Of a stretch of DNA of 64,000 nt, positions 42,425 through 52,428 are shown one piece after another. Origin of the DNA: Collinsella sp. (GTDB lineage Bacteria > Actinomycetota > Coriobacteriia > Coriobacteriales > Coriobacteriaceae); contig DXZQ01000011.1 of the NCBI GenBank assembly GCA_019419585.1, positions 19,727 to 83,726 on the forward strand, in the 5' to 3' direction. Positions within the stretch are counted from its first letter, which is position 1. Every line of letters begins with the position of its first letter. Below the pieces are notes generated by a model. The model saw only the letters and a list, made by a program, of their open reading frames with translations. It did not search any database and had not been told where the DNA came from. Position numbers and translations under genes: made by a program.

Positions 42425-43783
42425 ATGGCGGTTCTAAAAATGCCTAAGCGTTCCGGCTTGTATACCGTTCCTTTTGAGTTTGATTTGTTTTCGTTTGGTG
42501 AGGCTGTTGGGCTGGCTGCTGATACGGGGCGGATTTCTGGGGATGCTGGGCCGCTGCTCGAGACGGTTGTCGATATGCTCGATGAGCTGGGACGTCCGGA
42601 CGAGTATTTCGATTGCATTCAGGTTGCTGGTACCAATGGCAAGACTTCGACCACGCGTTTTTCGGCTGCCATCCTTCGTGTTGAGGGGTTAAAGACCGCA
42701 CTGTATACGTCTCCGCAGCTTGTGCGCTATCCCGAGCGCATGGAGGTCGATGGGCGCGTCGTGAGCGATGAGGCCTTTGCTCGTGGCGTTTCTGCCGCCG
42801 TCGAGGCGGGGCATCGCGTGAATGCCCGTCGTGTGGCGGCGGGGGAGCGCGCCTATACCATCACGCCGTTTGATCTGCTGACGGCTGCTGCTCTTGTGGT
42901 GTTTGCCGAGGCTCGCGTGGATGTTGCCGTGCTCGAGGTTGGCATGGGCGGCCGTTGGGACGCCACGAGTGCGACCGATCCCGTCGCCGTTGCCATTACG
43001 GGCATTGGGCTCGATCACACGCGTATTTTGGGCGACACGCTCGAGGCCATTGCGGGGGAGAAGGCCGCGGTCATCAAACCCGGGCGCCTGGTTGTGCTGG
43101 GCGAGGGCACGCATGAGCCGAGCGTTCAGCGTGTGATGGATGCCCGTTGCCGAGAGTGCGGCGCTGTGCCGCTCGTGGTGAGCCATACGACGACCAAACT
43201 TCCGGCACACGTGGGCGATACGGTGGAGTTTAGCTGCACCACGCCGCGTGCGATTTATACGTCGAGCATGGTTAAGCCGGCCTATCAGCCGCAGAATGCT
43301 GCGTGCGCGATTATGCTGTGCGAGGGGTATTTGGGTCGCGAGCTCGACCATGAGGCGCTCGACGCTTCGCTTATGGGCTGCCCCACGCCGGGCCGATTTG
43401 ACGTGCTGGGGACCGATCCGCTCAAGCTGATTGATGCCTGTCATAACCCCCAGAGCTGCGAGAACTTTGTGAGCGCACTGGACGAGATCGATCCGTGCGT
43501 GGAGAACCGCCCCACGCTGCTGTGCGCCGCGCTGGCCGACAAGGACGTGGCGGGCATCGTCGACGTGTTGATCCCGGCTTTCCCGCGCGTGGTTGTGACT
43601 CAGACCGATTCCGACCGCGCGCTGCCGGCGGAGGAGCTCGCTGCCCTGGTGGGTGCCGATAAGCTCGCGGGCGTATACCCGAGCGTGTCCGAGGCCCTCG
43701 CTGCCTTCGATGCCGCAGGCGAGCCCTTCGTAGCAGCCGGCACCATCACCCTAGCCGGCGAAGTAGCCGGCCTGCTGCGCTAA
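42425..43783 (+). CDS. folC: Bifunctional folylpolyglutamate synthase/dihydrofolate synthase
   Basis: This 452-residue Mur-ligase-type enzyme adds glutamate to folates. Signatures are the P-loop VAGTNGKTSTTRF, YTSPQLVRYPERM, VLEVGMGGRWDATSA and the C-terminal-domain pattern LIDACHNPQSCENF. ATG 42425 gives MAVLKMPKRSG; ATG 42440 is an alternative, and neither has a strong ribosome site. It follows valS, an order seen in many bacteria. A long palindrome (43799-43864) follows and may terminate it. Confidence 0.93.
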   Translation: MAVLKMPKRSGLYTVPFEFDLFSFGEAVGLAADTGRISGDAGPLLETVVDMLDELGRPDEYFDCIQVAGTNGKTSTTRFSAAILRVEGLKTALYTSPQLVRYPERMEVDGRVVSDEAFARGVSAAVEAGHRVNARRVAAGERAYTITPFDLLTAAALVVFAEARVDVAVLEVGMGGRWDATSATDPVAVAITGIGLDHTRILGDTLEAIAGEKAAVIKPGRLVVLGEGTHEPSVQRVMDARCRECGAVPLVVSHTTTKLPAHVGDTVEFSCTTPRAIYTSSMVKPAYQPQNAACAIMLCEGYLGRELDHEALDASLMGCPTPGRFDVLGTDPLKLIDACHNPQSCENFVSALDEIDPCVENRPTLLCAALADKDVAGIVDVLIPAFPRVVVTQTDSDRALPAEELAALVGADKLAGVYPSVSEALAAFDAAGEPFVAAGTITLAGEVAGLLR

Positions 43784-43798
43784 CCCATCCCCTCAGCG

Positions 43799-43864
43799 GT
43801 TGCGGTGAAATGCGGACTGTTTTACAAGCCAGGAGCCTCAAACAGTCCGTATATCACCGCAACT
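43799..43864. repeat. Palindromic repeat after folC, possible terminator
   Basis: The arm GTTGCGGTGAAATGCGGACTGTTT begins at 43799 and is repeated inverted at 43840-43863 with a small number of mismatches. The same arm sequence occurs at 5740-5763 and, in part, at 6104-6171, so it is a dispersed repeat family. Confidence 0.8.
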
Positions 43865-43870
43865 CAAAAG

Positions 43871-44127
43871 CAGTCAATTTGGGACGGGGCTTTTTGGCTG
43901 CCCTGTGCCCCGAGTTGACTCGCTTGCCACGAAATGGGCCTATTTACTACGTTTGACCGGTAACCCTCGACCATACCGAGAATTGCGAAATCAAAATCGC
44001 AGGTAAAGGGCTTGCCATTTTTTAAAAAAGACCCGCATGGTCGACCCATGCGAGTTTAACGTAGTAGATAGGCCGTTTTCGTGGCGCAGCTAATCGGAAG
44101 GTGCCAAAGGGACTGTCCCTTTGGCAC
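43871..44127. repeat. Mosaic of dispersed palindromic repeats between folC and pepQ
   Basis: At 43871-43920 AGTCAATTTGGGACGGGG is partly repeated inverted as CCCCGAGTTGACT; relatives lie at 5799-5880 and 45355-45380. At 43926-44086 is a ~160-bp element with ends GCCACGAAA and TTTTCGTGGC and inner arms TACTACGTTT and TTAACGTAGTAG, related to 5893-6051 in the opposite orientation. Both share CCCTCGACCATAC next to one arm. At 44101-44127 GTGCCAAAGGGA pairs perfectly with TCCCTTTGGCAC and may terminate pepQ on the minus strand. No gene is visible. Confidence 0.8.
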
Positions 44128-44132
44128 ATTGG

Positions 44133-45221
44133 CTAGTCTAGGCGGACAGGATCGTGGGGGTAGGCGTTGAGAATCTCGACGCCGTTCTCGGTCACCAGAG
44201 CAAGGTCCTCGATGCGGACACCGGTGCGGCCGGGGAGGTAGATGCCCGGTTCGATTGAGAACGTCATGCCTGGCTTTACGACCTGCTCGTTGACGAGCGA
44301 GACGTCGCCCGGCTCGTGGTCCTGCAGACCAATCGAGTGGCCTAGGCGATGTGTAAAGTATTTGCCATAGCCTGCGTCCTCGATCACATCGCGTGCGGCG
44401 CGGTCCAAGTCGCACATGCGAACGCCCGGCGCGATGAGTGCCTCGGCGGCCTCGTTGGCGCGGCGCACGATATCGTAGATGCGCGCCGTCTCCTCGTCCG
44501 GCTCGCCCCAAAAGAACGTGCGCGTCATGTCCGAGCAGTAGTTGCGATGGCGTCCGCCAATGTCGAATAGCACCACGTCGCCATGCTTGAGCACGGTATC
44601 GTCGGGTTCGTGATGCGGGTCGCCGGCGTTGGCGCCAAAGCTCACGATCGGCGGAAAGCTAAAGCCCTCGCAGCCGTGCTTGCGATACAGGCCGAGCATC
44701 TGGTCAGCAATTTCGCGCTCCGTCACACCTTCGTGGACGAGTTTGATGGCATCAGCCATCACGGCGTCGTTGGCGGCGGAGGACACGCGCATGAGCTCCT
44801 GCTCGGTGGCATCCTTGTGGGTGCGTGCGGCGGTGACGGCAAAGTCACCCAGGAAAAACTCGCTTGCGGCGTGGCGCTCCATAAGCGGCATCAAAAAGCC
44901 GGAGCGCATGACGGTGTCGACGCCGAGCGGTTTGGTCGGATCGACCTCGCGCGCGATGGCATCGGTCACGATATCAGTATCGGTGTGGTAGGCAACGCGG
45001 GCATTGTCGTACTCGGGCAGCTGATGCAGCGCGTTGACCAGAATCACCGGCTCGGCACCGCGCGTGAGCAGCACGCCACAAAAACGCTCGAACATATCGG
45101 CATAAAAGCCGGTCAGGTAATAGATCGACCACGGGTCGTTTACGAGGAGCTGCGCGCCGGGGTGCTGAGCCTCGAGCGCATCGAGCACGCGCGCCACACG
45201 CTGGTCATCGACATGTGCCAT
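44133..45221 (-). CDS. Xaa-Pro aminopeptidase/dipeptidase, M24 family
   Basis: This 362-residue creatinase/prolidase-fold metallopeptidase should release N-terminal residues from Xaa-Pro peptides. The N-terminal domain contains NDPWSIYYLTGFYADM. The C-terminal pita-bread domain has all five metal ligands: DIGGRHRNYCSDMTRTFFWG (two Asp), THRLGHSIGLQDHEPGD (His), SIEPGIYLPG (Glu) and RIEDLALVTENG (Glu). The start is ATG at 45221 after AAAGGATG; a longer frame begins at 45269 but lacks a ribosome site. No signal peptide. It is convergent with folC. Confidence 0.92.
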   Translation of the reverse strand: MAHVDDQRVARVLDALEAQHPGAQLLVNDPWSIYYLTGFYADMFERFCGVLLTRGAEPVILVNALHQLPEYDNARVAYHTDTDIVTDAIAREVDPTKPLGVDTVMRSGFLMPLMERHAASEFFLGDFAVTAARTHKDATEQELMRVSSAANDAVMADAIKLVHEGVTEREIADQMLGLYRKHGCEGFSFPPIVSFGANAGDPHHEPDDTVLKHGDVVLFDIGGRHRNYCSDMTRTFFWGEPDEETARIYDIVRRANEAAEALIAPGVRMCDLDRAARDVIEDAGYGKYFTHRLGHSIGLQDHEPGDVSLVNEQVVKPGMTFSIEPGIYLPGRTGVRIEDLALVTENGVEILNAYPHDPVRLD

Positions 45222-45384
45222 GAAACATCCTTTCGCTAGGCTGCCACCATGGTATCCCAAGCCCGGCACATAGGGACGTTCCTTTTATGCTGGCACCTTG
45301 GGACACTCCTCGGCCTTGACATGGTTTATCTGGGATGATTGGGCAAGTAAGGTAGCCAAAAGAGCCCCGTCCTAAATTAGCTGC
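45222..45384. repeat. Repeat-derived spacer between pepQ-like and DUF1667 genes
   Basis: This spacer carries fragments of the dispersed repeats. AGCCAAAAGAGCCCCGTCC (about 45355-45373) is the inverse of the GGACGGGGC-CTTTTGGCT motif at 43880. An imperfect GGCAC...GGGAC palindrome lies near 45264-45306. It also contains the promoter region of the minus-strand peptidase gene. Confidence 0.55.
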
Positions 45385-45783
45385 TTAGGCGGGGTCGATG
45401 TCCATGCTGGCGATGAGGTCGATGCCCGTGTCGAGAAGGTCTTCCAGCACGACGTCGCCCATGCGGATGGGGGCGTTGACGACTAAGTCTCGGATGAGGG
45501 TCATGGTTTGGGCGTGGAGTGCCAGCGGGATGGCTTCGGCCGTGCGCACGGGGAGCAGGGCTTCGTCGTCGCCGGACACGGCCACGGTGGTGGTGAGTAC
45601 GCGCATGGGGCAGGTGAGTTCCTGGTGCGCGAACTTGTCGCCGCGCGGGCAGCTGTTGCCGGTTACGGAGCGCACCTCTACCACGGCGCCGTCTGCGCTG
45701 CGCTCGACCTCCACGGTCAGGAGGCACTCGGATGGGCAAGTGGTGCAGTTGAACTGCAGCGTCTCGGTCGCATTCGTGCTCAT
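45385..45783 (-). CDS. DUF1667 small protein of the glycerol-3-phosphate dehydrogenase operon
   Basis: This 132-residue protein has an N-terminal cysteine pattern (CTTCPSECLLTVEVE...GNSCPRGDKFAHQELTCPMRVLTTTV) that defines DUF1667. The four conserved cysteines suggest an iron-sulfur or metal site. The family is regularly found as the third gene after a GlpA-like and an FAD oxidoreductase gene, as here. It probably serves as the small electron-transfer subunit, in the place of GlpC. ATG 45783 lies four bases after the stop of the upstream FAD oxidoreductase gene. Confidence 0.85.
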   Translation of the reverse strand: MSTNATETLQFNCTTCPSECLLTVEVERSADGAVVEVRSVTGNSCPRGDKFAHQELTCPMRVLTTTVAVSGDDEALLPVRTAEAIPLALHAQTMTLIRDLVVNAPIRMGDVVLEDLLDTGIDLIASMDIDPA

Positions 45784-45787
45784 GGCC

Positions 45788-47167
45788 TTACGCCTCCTCA
45801 ATGGGATCGACGGACAGAATAAGCTCGCTGGCACCCAGGTCGAGCGCTTGTTTGATGACCTTTGCCGGCAGCGGGAAGCTTTCCATAACGCTCGGCTTAA
45901 ACGCGCGGACCTTGCCTGCAAGCAGTTCCTCGTCGCCTGCCAGAATACGCACGCGGGCGGCGTCGACCGGTCGGCGCACGCGGAAGTTGAGCTTGGTGAG
46001 CGCCACGGCCGTAATGCGTCCCGGCAGCGCGTAGCCCGCAATGCCGGCAGGGGAGACCGTGAGCTCGCAGCCCGTGCCCGCAGCGCACGCCTCGGCGCCG
46101 CCCAACGCCCACGCCGCCGCTGCCGCACCGGCGCGCTCGGACTCGGTCGTCACGTTGTCGGCTAGGTCGTGCACGTGCAACACGTTGCCGCACGCAAAGA
46201 TGCCCGGCACGCCCGTCTGCAGACTCTGGTCCACCATGGCGCCGCGCGTGCGTGGGTCCAGCTCCACGCACGCGGCAACCGAAAGCTCGTTCTCGGGAAT
46301 CAGGCCCACCGAAAGCAGCAGCGTGTCGCACGGAACGATGCGCTCCGTCCCGGCAATGGGAGCCAGACGCTCGTCGACTTGGCTCACCTCGACGGCTTTC
46401 ACGCGGTCGTGCCCGATCACGCGCGTGACCGTGGTAGACAGATGCAGCGGAATGCCAAAGTCGTCCAGGCAGTTCTTGACGTTGCGGCGCAGTCCGTTGG
46501 CGTACGGCATGAGCTCGTACACGCCCTCGACCGAAATCCCCTCGAGCGTGCAGCGACGTGCCATGATCAGCCCGATATCGCCCGAGCCCAAAATGACGGC
46601 GCGCGAGCCGGGTTTGAGGTTCTCGATATTGATGTATCGCTGCGCTAGGCCGGCCGTAAACACGCCGGCGGGACGGCTGCCGGGGATCTTGATCTCGCTG
46701 CGGGTACGCTCGCGGCAACCCATGGCAAGGACGACCGCCCGTCCGGTGAGCTGCAGCATTCCGGTACGGCTCATGAGCGTGACGGTATGGACTGCGGCAT
46801 CCCCCGCGGCCTCGCCCTCGTCCGAATCAATCCCAAGCACCATGCTGTTCAGGAACAGCGCAATGTCGGTTGCGTGCACCTGGTCGATAAAGCGCTGCGC
46901 GTACTCGGGACCGGTAAGTTCCTGCTTAAAGTGCGAAAGGCCAAATCCGGGATGGATGCACTGGCGGAGGATGCCGCCCAGATGCTGCTCGCGCTCCACG
47001 ATGGCCACGTGCGCGCCGGCCTTTTGCGCGGCAAGTGCGGCCGCCATGCCGGCGGGGCCTCCTCCGATGACGACCACGTCGAAGGCCTGCGTTTGCACGG
47101 GCGCTGCAGCTCCGACCTCTGCGGTTCCGGCCTCCGCGCGTCCGTCGCGCACATCGATCGTCGCCAT
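45788..47167 (-). CDS. FAD/NAD(P)-binding oxidoreductase of the GlpB-like position
   Basis: This 459-residue two-dinucleotide-binding flavoprotein has an FAD motif VVVIGGGPAGMAAALAAQ after a 30-residue leader, the REQHLGGILRQCIHPGFG region and a second Rossmann motif VILGSGDIGLIMARR. It also has a C-terminal FAD contact region (GIFACGNVLHVHDLADNV). It probably forms a complex with the GlpA-like protein and DUF1667, passing electrons from glycerol-3-phosphate to NAD(P)+ or a quinone. It starts one base after the GlpA-like stop. Confidence 0.88.
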   Translation of the reverse strand: MATIDVRDGRAEAGTAEVGAAAPVQTQAFDVVVIGGGPAGMAAALAAQKAGAHVAIVEREQHLGGILRQCIHPGFGLSHFKQELTGPEYAQRFIDQVHATDIALFLNSMVLGIDSDEGEAAGDAAVHTVTLMSRTGMLQLTGRAVVLAMGCRERTRSEIKIPGSRPAGVFTAGLAQRYINIENLKPGSRAVILGSGDIGLIMARRCTLEGISVEGVYELMPYANGLRRNVKNCLDDFGIPLHLSTTVTRVIGHDRVKAVEVSQVDERLAPIAGTERIVPCDTLLLSVGLIPENELSVAACVELDPRTRGAMVDQSLQTGVPGIFACGNVLHVHDLADNVTTESERAGAAAAAWALGGAEACAAGTGCELTVSPAGIAGYALPGRITAVALTKLNFRVRRPVDAARVRILAGDEELLAGKVRAFKPSVMESFPLPAKVIKQALDLGASELILSVDPIEEA

Positions 47168-47168
47168 C

Positions 47169-48623
47169 CTAGCGCACCCCCTTTAAAGGTCCCTCGACCA
47201 GCCAAGATCCGGCATCCTCCAACAGCACTTCGCTGGGGTCGCAGCCCAGCTCGCGCGCCAGGATCGCCACCACACGGCTCTGGCAAAAGCCGCTTTGGCA
47301 CCGACCCATGCCGGCACGGCAGCGGCGCTTGACGCCCTCGACCGAAACCGCGCCCGGCTGGCGCCGAATCGCGGCCACAATCTCGGCTTCGGGCACCGTC
47401 TCGCAGCGGCAGACAATCTGCCCCCACGCGGGGTCGGACTCAATGAGTTCTTCCTTGCGTGCAAGCGGCGCGCGGTCAAAGTCGTCCGGCACGTGGCGAA
47501 TCGGATCCCAGTCGTCCCGTTCGTGCAGCTCCACGCCCGCCTCACGCATCACAAGTTCCATGCGCTCGGCAATGGCCGGCGCGCTCGCCACGCCTGGCGA
47601 CTGAATGCCTGCCGCCTGGAATAGCCCCGGCACCATGGCTGACTGCCCAATAAAGAAGTCGTTCGTACCCTGAATGACCGGACGCCCGCCGGCAAATGCG
47701 CGCACCACGCGGCGCGTATCCAGATCGGGCACCAGCTTGCGCGCGCCGGTCAGCAGCGCGTTGACATCGGTCGCGTAGGTTTGTGTATCGCCCGGCTCGC
47801 GCACGGCAGCCGTGGCGGTGATCACGGTGTTGCCATGCACGGTGCCCGTCACGATAACGCCCTTGGACACCGGCGTGGGTACGGGGTAGAGCGGCATGAG
47901 TGCGCGCGGTTCCTTGTCCAGCACCACGATGTTGCCCTGGCGCCATACCATCTGGAACTCCTCGGCGCCTGCCATATGCGAGATGTCTGCGGCGCCGTTG
48001 CCCGCGGCGTTGATCAGGTAACGGCAGCGCACGTTGCCAGCGGGGGTCGCCAACGTAAAGGGCGCGTCTCCGCCCGACCCCGCGACTTCAATCACCTTCA
48101 CGGGTGCGGAGCGCATAAACGTCACCCCGTTGGCCACGGCGTTCTCCAGCGCGGCGATGGCAACCTCAAACGGGTCGACAAACCCAGTCGAGGGGCACCA
48201 CAACGCGCACGTTGCATCGGCACTGGCGCGCGGCTCTAATTCGTGGATGCGGTCGGGTCCGACGATTGACAGCTCTGGCACCCCGTTGGCCAGGCCATTC
48301 TGGCGCAGCTTTTCCAGATGCGCGCGGTCCTCGTCGTTAAAGCCCAACACCATCGACCCGGTGCGGCAGAACAGAAAGCCCAGCTCCTGCGCCCACGTAC
48401 CGTACAACTCGCAGCCACGGGCGTTGACCTGCGCCTTTACGGTGCCCGGTGTCGGATCGTAGCCAGCGTGCACCAGGCCGCCGTTGGCCTTCGATGCGCC
48501 CAGCGCAATATCGTTAGCCGCCTCGACCACGCAAATGGACAGGTCATAGCGCGCGAGCTGCCGCGCGATGGCGCATCCGGTGATGCCCGCGCCGACAATC
48601 GCGATATCAAACGTTTCTGTCAC
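47169..48623 (-). CDS. glpA: GlpA-like FAD-dependent glycerol-3-phosphate dehydrogenase
   Basis: This 484-residue DAO-family flavoprotein has the N-terminal FAD motif FDIAIVGAGITGCAIARQLARYD, the GASKANGGLVHAGYD region and a C-terminal BFD-like [2Fe-2S] domain. The domain cysteines are IVCRCETV and RCRAGMGRCQSGFC. It oxidises glycerol-3-phosphate (or a similar 2-hydroxyacid) to dihydroxyacetone phosphate. It opens a three-gene minus-strand operon, with ribosome site GGGAGGC. A perfect TTGACA-GGC-TGTCAA palindrome 18 bases upstream of the start probably binds a regulator. No glpK or glpF is visible nearby. Confidence 0.88.
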   Translation of the reverse strand: MTETFDIAIVGAGITGCAIARQLARYDLSICVVEAANDIALGASKANGGLVHAGYDPTPGTVKAQVNARGCELYGTWAQELGFLFCRTGSMVLGFNDEDRAHLEKLRQNGLANGVPELSIVGPDRIHELEPRASADATCALWCPSTGFVDPFEVAIAALENAVANGVTFMRSAPVKVIEVAGSGGDAPFTLATPAGNVRCRYLINAAGNGAADISHMAGAEEFQMVWRQGNIVVLDKEPRALMPLYPVPTPVSKGVIVTGTVHGNTVITATAAVREPGDTQTYATDVNALLTGARKLVPDLDTRRVVRAFAGGRPVIQGTNDFFIGQSAMVPGLFQAAGIQSPGVASAPAIAERMELVMREAGVELHERDDWDPIRHVPDDFDRAPLARKEELIESDPAWGQIVCRCETVPEAEIVAAIRRQPGAVSVEGVKRRCRAGMGRCQSGFCQSRVVAILARELGCDPSEVLLEDAGSWLVEGPLKGVR

Positions 48624-48640
48624 AGTGCCTCCCAGACAAG

Positions 48641-48655
48641 TTGACAGGCTGTCAA
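48641..48655. promoter_or_regulatory. Candidate operator upstream of the glpA-like operon
   Basis: TTGACA (48641-48646) and TGTCAA (48650-48655) form a perfect inverted repeat with a 3-base centre, 18-32 bases before the GlpA-like start. The size and position fit binding of a dimeric repressor near the promoter. Confidence 0.5.
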
Positions 48656-48727
48656 TAAGACTATCCTACGGTCTGCGCGTCCCCAGAGCGGCGTCAATGC
48701 GGCGAACAGCCCCGCAACACCCGCCAA

Positions 48728-48945
48728 CGGCAGACGAGGTGAGACCCGGTAACGTCGACAACCTCGTCTGCCGACAACTATGGAAACCGTTCGTCTCGAT
48801 CTGTAACAGTTAGACGAGGATTTGGGTTCCAGATGTTACAGATTGAGACGTTAGTCTGGCGCCCCTTCCGTTCGTCTCGTTCTGTAACAGTAAACAGAAG
48901 AACTGGGTTCCAGATGTTACAGATTGAGATGTTTGTGTCCGCGCC
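48728..48945. repeat. Three palindromic units, two in tandem, between glpA-like and zinc-ribbon genes
   Basis: CGGCAGACGAGGT (48728-48740) is repeated inverted at 48761-48773. Two ~78-base units follow at 48787-48862 and 48868-48945 with an 81-base period. Each starts CCGTTCGTCTCG and contains CTGTAACAG...TGGGTTCCAGATGTTACAGATTGAGA, so each is itself a palindrome (CGTCTCGATCTGTAACA with its inverse). The 48624-49029 spacer holds these units plus two promoters, and no gene. Confidence 0.8.
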
Positions 48946-49029
48946 AGCCCAGCGTCTAGCCGTGGTCCCATATAAACAAACCCCGTGGTAAACTTGACCG
49001 GACTGTAAATAATCCGAAAGGTATCCGTA

Positions 49030-49461
49030 ATGTCCAAGTACATCTCCGAGCTCATGTCGCCGCAGCTTATGGGCGTCGTCTATGCCTTCGTTGGTTTTAT
49101 CATCGCCCTGTATGTGCTGTCGGTCGTCTATGTGTTCATCGACGCTCGCCGCCGCGGCGCCAGCGCCTACGTGGCATGGGGCATCATCGCCCTCATCCCG
49201 TTTGTAGGCCTCATCGCCTACCTGGTCTTGCGCCCGCACTCCTACGCGTCCGACCGCGAGGAGCAGGAGCTGGACATGGCCCTGCGCGAGCGCCAGCTTG
49301 CCCAGTACGGCACCTGCCCGCAGTGCGGCGCGCCCATCGAGAAGGACTTCGTCGTCTGCCCGGTGTGCGATACCCAGGTTCGCAACGTGTGTCCCAGCTG
49401 CCATCGCCCGCTCGATGCGCATTGGAAGGTCTGCCCCTACTGCCGAACTCGCATCCAGTAA
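49030..49461 (+). CDS. Membrane-anchored zinc-ribbon protein
   Basis: This 143-residue protein has two membrane helices near the N-terminus (residues ~12-36 and ~46-68, the second of the PLDNc-like WGIIALIPFVGLIAYLVLRP type). A short linker follows, then three CxxC units (CPQCGAPI, CPVCDTQV, CPSCHRPL...CPYCRTRI), making two zinc ribbons on the cytoplasmic side. Its function is unknown. ATG 49030 follows GAAAGG. It is followed by a GC hairpin and the thrS promoter. Confidence 0.8.
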   Translation: MSKYISELMSPQLMGVVYAFVGFIIALYVLSVVYVFIDARRRGASAYVAWGIIALIPFVGLIAYLVLRPHSYASDREEQELDMALRERQLAQYGTCPQCGAPIEKDFVVCPVCDTQVRNVCPSCHRPLDAHWKVCPYCRTRIQ

Positions 49462-49550
49462 CGCATCCATCGCCGGGCCGGCCGCAAGCCACGGGCACGC
49501 CGCAAGCCACACGCACCCCGACCCACACGATGAAGCGTGCGTAGAAAATC

Positions 49551-49579
49551 GCCCGCCGTGCCATTAAGGTGCGGCGGGC
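49551..49579 (+). terminator. Hairpin after the zinc-ribbon gene
   Basis: GCCCGCCG (49551-49558) pairs with CGGCGGGC (49572-49579) across a 13-base loop. Only a weak T tract follows, so termination is probable but not certain. The rest of the 49462-49678 spacer carries the thrS promoter and leader. Confidence 0.6.
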
Positions 49580-49581
49580 GC

Positions 49582-49609
49582 TTGTATACCAAGGCAACCT
49601 GCCTATAAT
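49582..49609 (+). promoter_or_regulatory. Probable thrS promoter
   Basis: A perfect TATAAT at 49604-49609 lies 16 bases after TTGTAT (49582-49587) and about 70 bases before the thrS start. No T-box signature is visible in the short leader. Confidence 0.6.
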
Positions 49610-49678
49610 GATGCAAGTTAAAACGCCGAGCGCATCGCACGCACTTGCATCAGGCATCCGAGAGGAGAAAACATACCC

Positions 49679-51442
<1,764 letters not shown>

Positions 51443-51464
51443 GGCAAACTTCACAACAATTAAC

Positions 51465-51499
51465 AAAGGCGTCCGTCTACAAAGGGCGGTCGCCTTTTT
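51465..51499 (+). terminator. First terminator after thrS
   Basis: AAAGGCG (51465-51471) pairs with CGCCTTT (51491-51497) and is followed by a T run. Confidence 0.8.
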
Positions 51500-51515
51500 T
51501 CATGCCGAAATAAGA

Positions 51516-51542
51516 AAAGCCGCTGGTTGAGCGGCTTTTTTT
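51516..51542 (+). terminator. Second terminator after thrS
   Basis: AAAGCCGCT (51516-51524) pairs with AGCGGCTTT (51530-51538) across a 5-base loop, followed by TTTT. It insulates the polysaccharide operon from thrS. Confidence 0.9.
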
Positions 51543-51550
51543 GTTGCACA

Positions 51551-51683
51551 AAAAGGTACAGGTTTTTATAGAGGGGTATGGAGATGTACCTACTAGCAGT
51601 ACATTTTGAGTAATCTGGGCAAACGCTGATTAATTGCTCGTATAATGTTGTCTGTCGAAAGATACAAAAACCTGTACTTTTGC
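51551..51683 (+). promoter_or_regulatory. Promoter region of the polysaccharide operon, flanked by a 20-bp inverted repeat
   Basis: A TATAAT at 51641-51646 is the best -10 box, without a clear -35. The sequence AAAAGGTACAGGTTTTTATA (51551-51570) is repeated inverted at about 51662-51681 (TACAAAAACCTGTACTTTTG) with about two differences, so the two arms bracket the promoter. A shorter GTAC...GTAC pair lies between them. The arms may bind a regulator or fold in the RNA leader. The 51443-51768 spacer has no gene. Confidence 0.6.
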
Positions 51684-51768
51684 GACTGCGCCTAGCTGCG
51701 AGCGAGAAGCCTGTTCTAAACGCCCCTGCATTTGCGTGCATCGCAAAGCCAAAAGAGGGGGCGAAAAC

Positions 51769-52359
51769 ATGGAACAGATGGCACGGCGCCAAGAGCAGCT
51801 GCCGGGCGCATTTAACGGCGCCACCAACAACAGCCAGCACGGCCGCGTCCGCTGGTATCTGGTCCGCACCCCCAACGGTAAAGAGCGCGAGACCTGCGAA
51901 AAGGTCCGCTGCATTATCCCGCATGAGCTGATGCAGGACGCTTTTGTGATGCAAAAGGAGTTCTGGTTTAAGCGGGACGGCGCCTGGTCGCTCCAAACCA
52001 AACCTATGTACAAGGAATATTTCTTCGTCGCCACGCACGATGCCGCCGCGTTCGATAGGGCTTTGGCCCAGCTGAGCTTTGGCTGCCGCATCGCCGGTAG
52101 TAGGGAGCGGGCGTACATGCCCATGCCGGACGATGCGCAGGACTGGTACCGCAGTGTGCTAGACGATGACGGCGTGGTGCGCAACAGCGTAGCGCGCATA
52201 GAAGACGGCGTGTTGCACATAGAGCAGGGTCCCTTGGTGGGGCAAGAGGCCCGTGTAAAGAAGATTGACCGTCATAAGCGCTGGTGCCTGGTAGATGTGG
52301 GCGAGGGTGACTCCACATTTAGGGAGCTGCTACCGCTCGACGTTCCCAGCAAAACGTAA
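51769..52359 (+). CDS. NusG-family processive antiterminator (LoaP type) heading the polysaccharide operon
   Basis: This 196-residue NusG paralogue has a transcription-factor NGN domain beginning at RVRWYLVRTPNGKERETCEKV and a C-terminal KOW domain reading GPLVGQEARVKKIDRHKRWCLVDV. The KIDRHKR signature is characteristic of LoaP, a specialised NusG that lets RNA polymerase read through terminators in long operons. ATG 51769 follows AGAGGGG, giving a charged ~25-residue leader. It lies directly before the sugar transferase gene, and ten genes follow on the same strand, just the context in which LoaP is found. Its RNA target hairpin may lie in the leader or at 52413-52426. Confidence 0.85.
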   Translation: MEQMARRQEQLPGAFNGATNNSQHGRVRWYLVRTPNGKERETCEKVRCIIPHELMQDAFVMQKEFWFKRDGAWSLQTKPMYKEYFFVATHDAAAFDRALAQLSFGCRIAGSRERAYMPMPDDAQDWYRSVLDDDGVVRNSVARIEDGVLHIEQGPLVGQEARVKKIDRHKRWCLVDVGEGDSTFRELLPLDVPSKT

Positions 52360-52428
52360 GGGAGACGTTGTACCGGCAATTTATTTGGTTTTTGGATTCA
52401 TAGATGGGGGGGTCCTGGGGACAGGAAC

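Noticed and set aside
48787..48945. Short CRISPR array
   Set aside because: Only two units, each an internal palindrome of ~78 bases with no spacers and no cas genes nearby.
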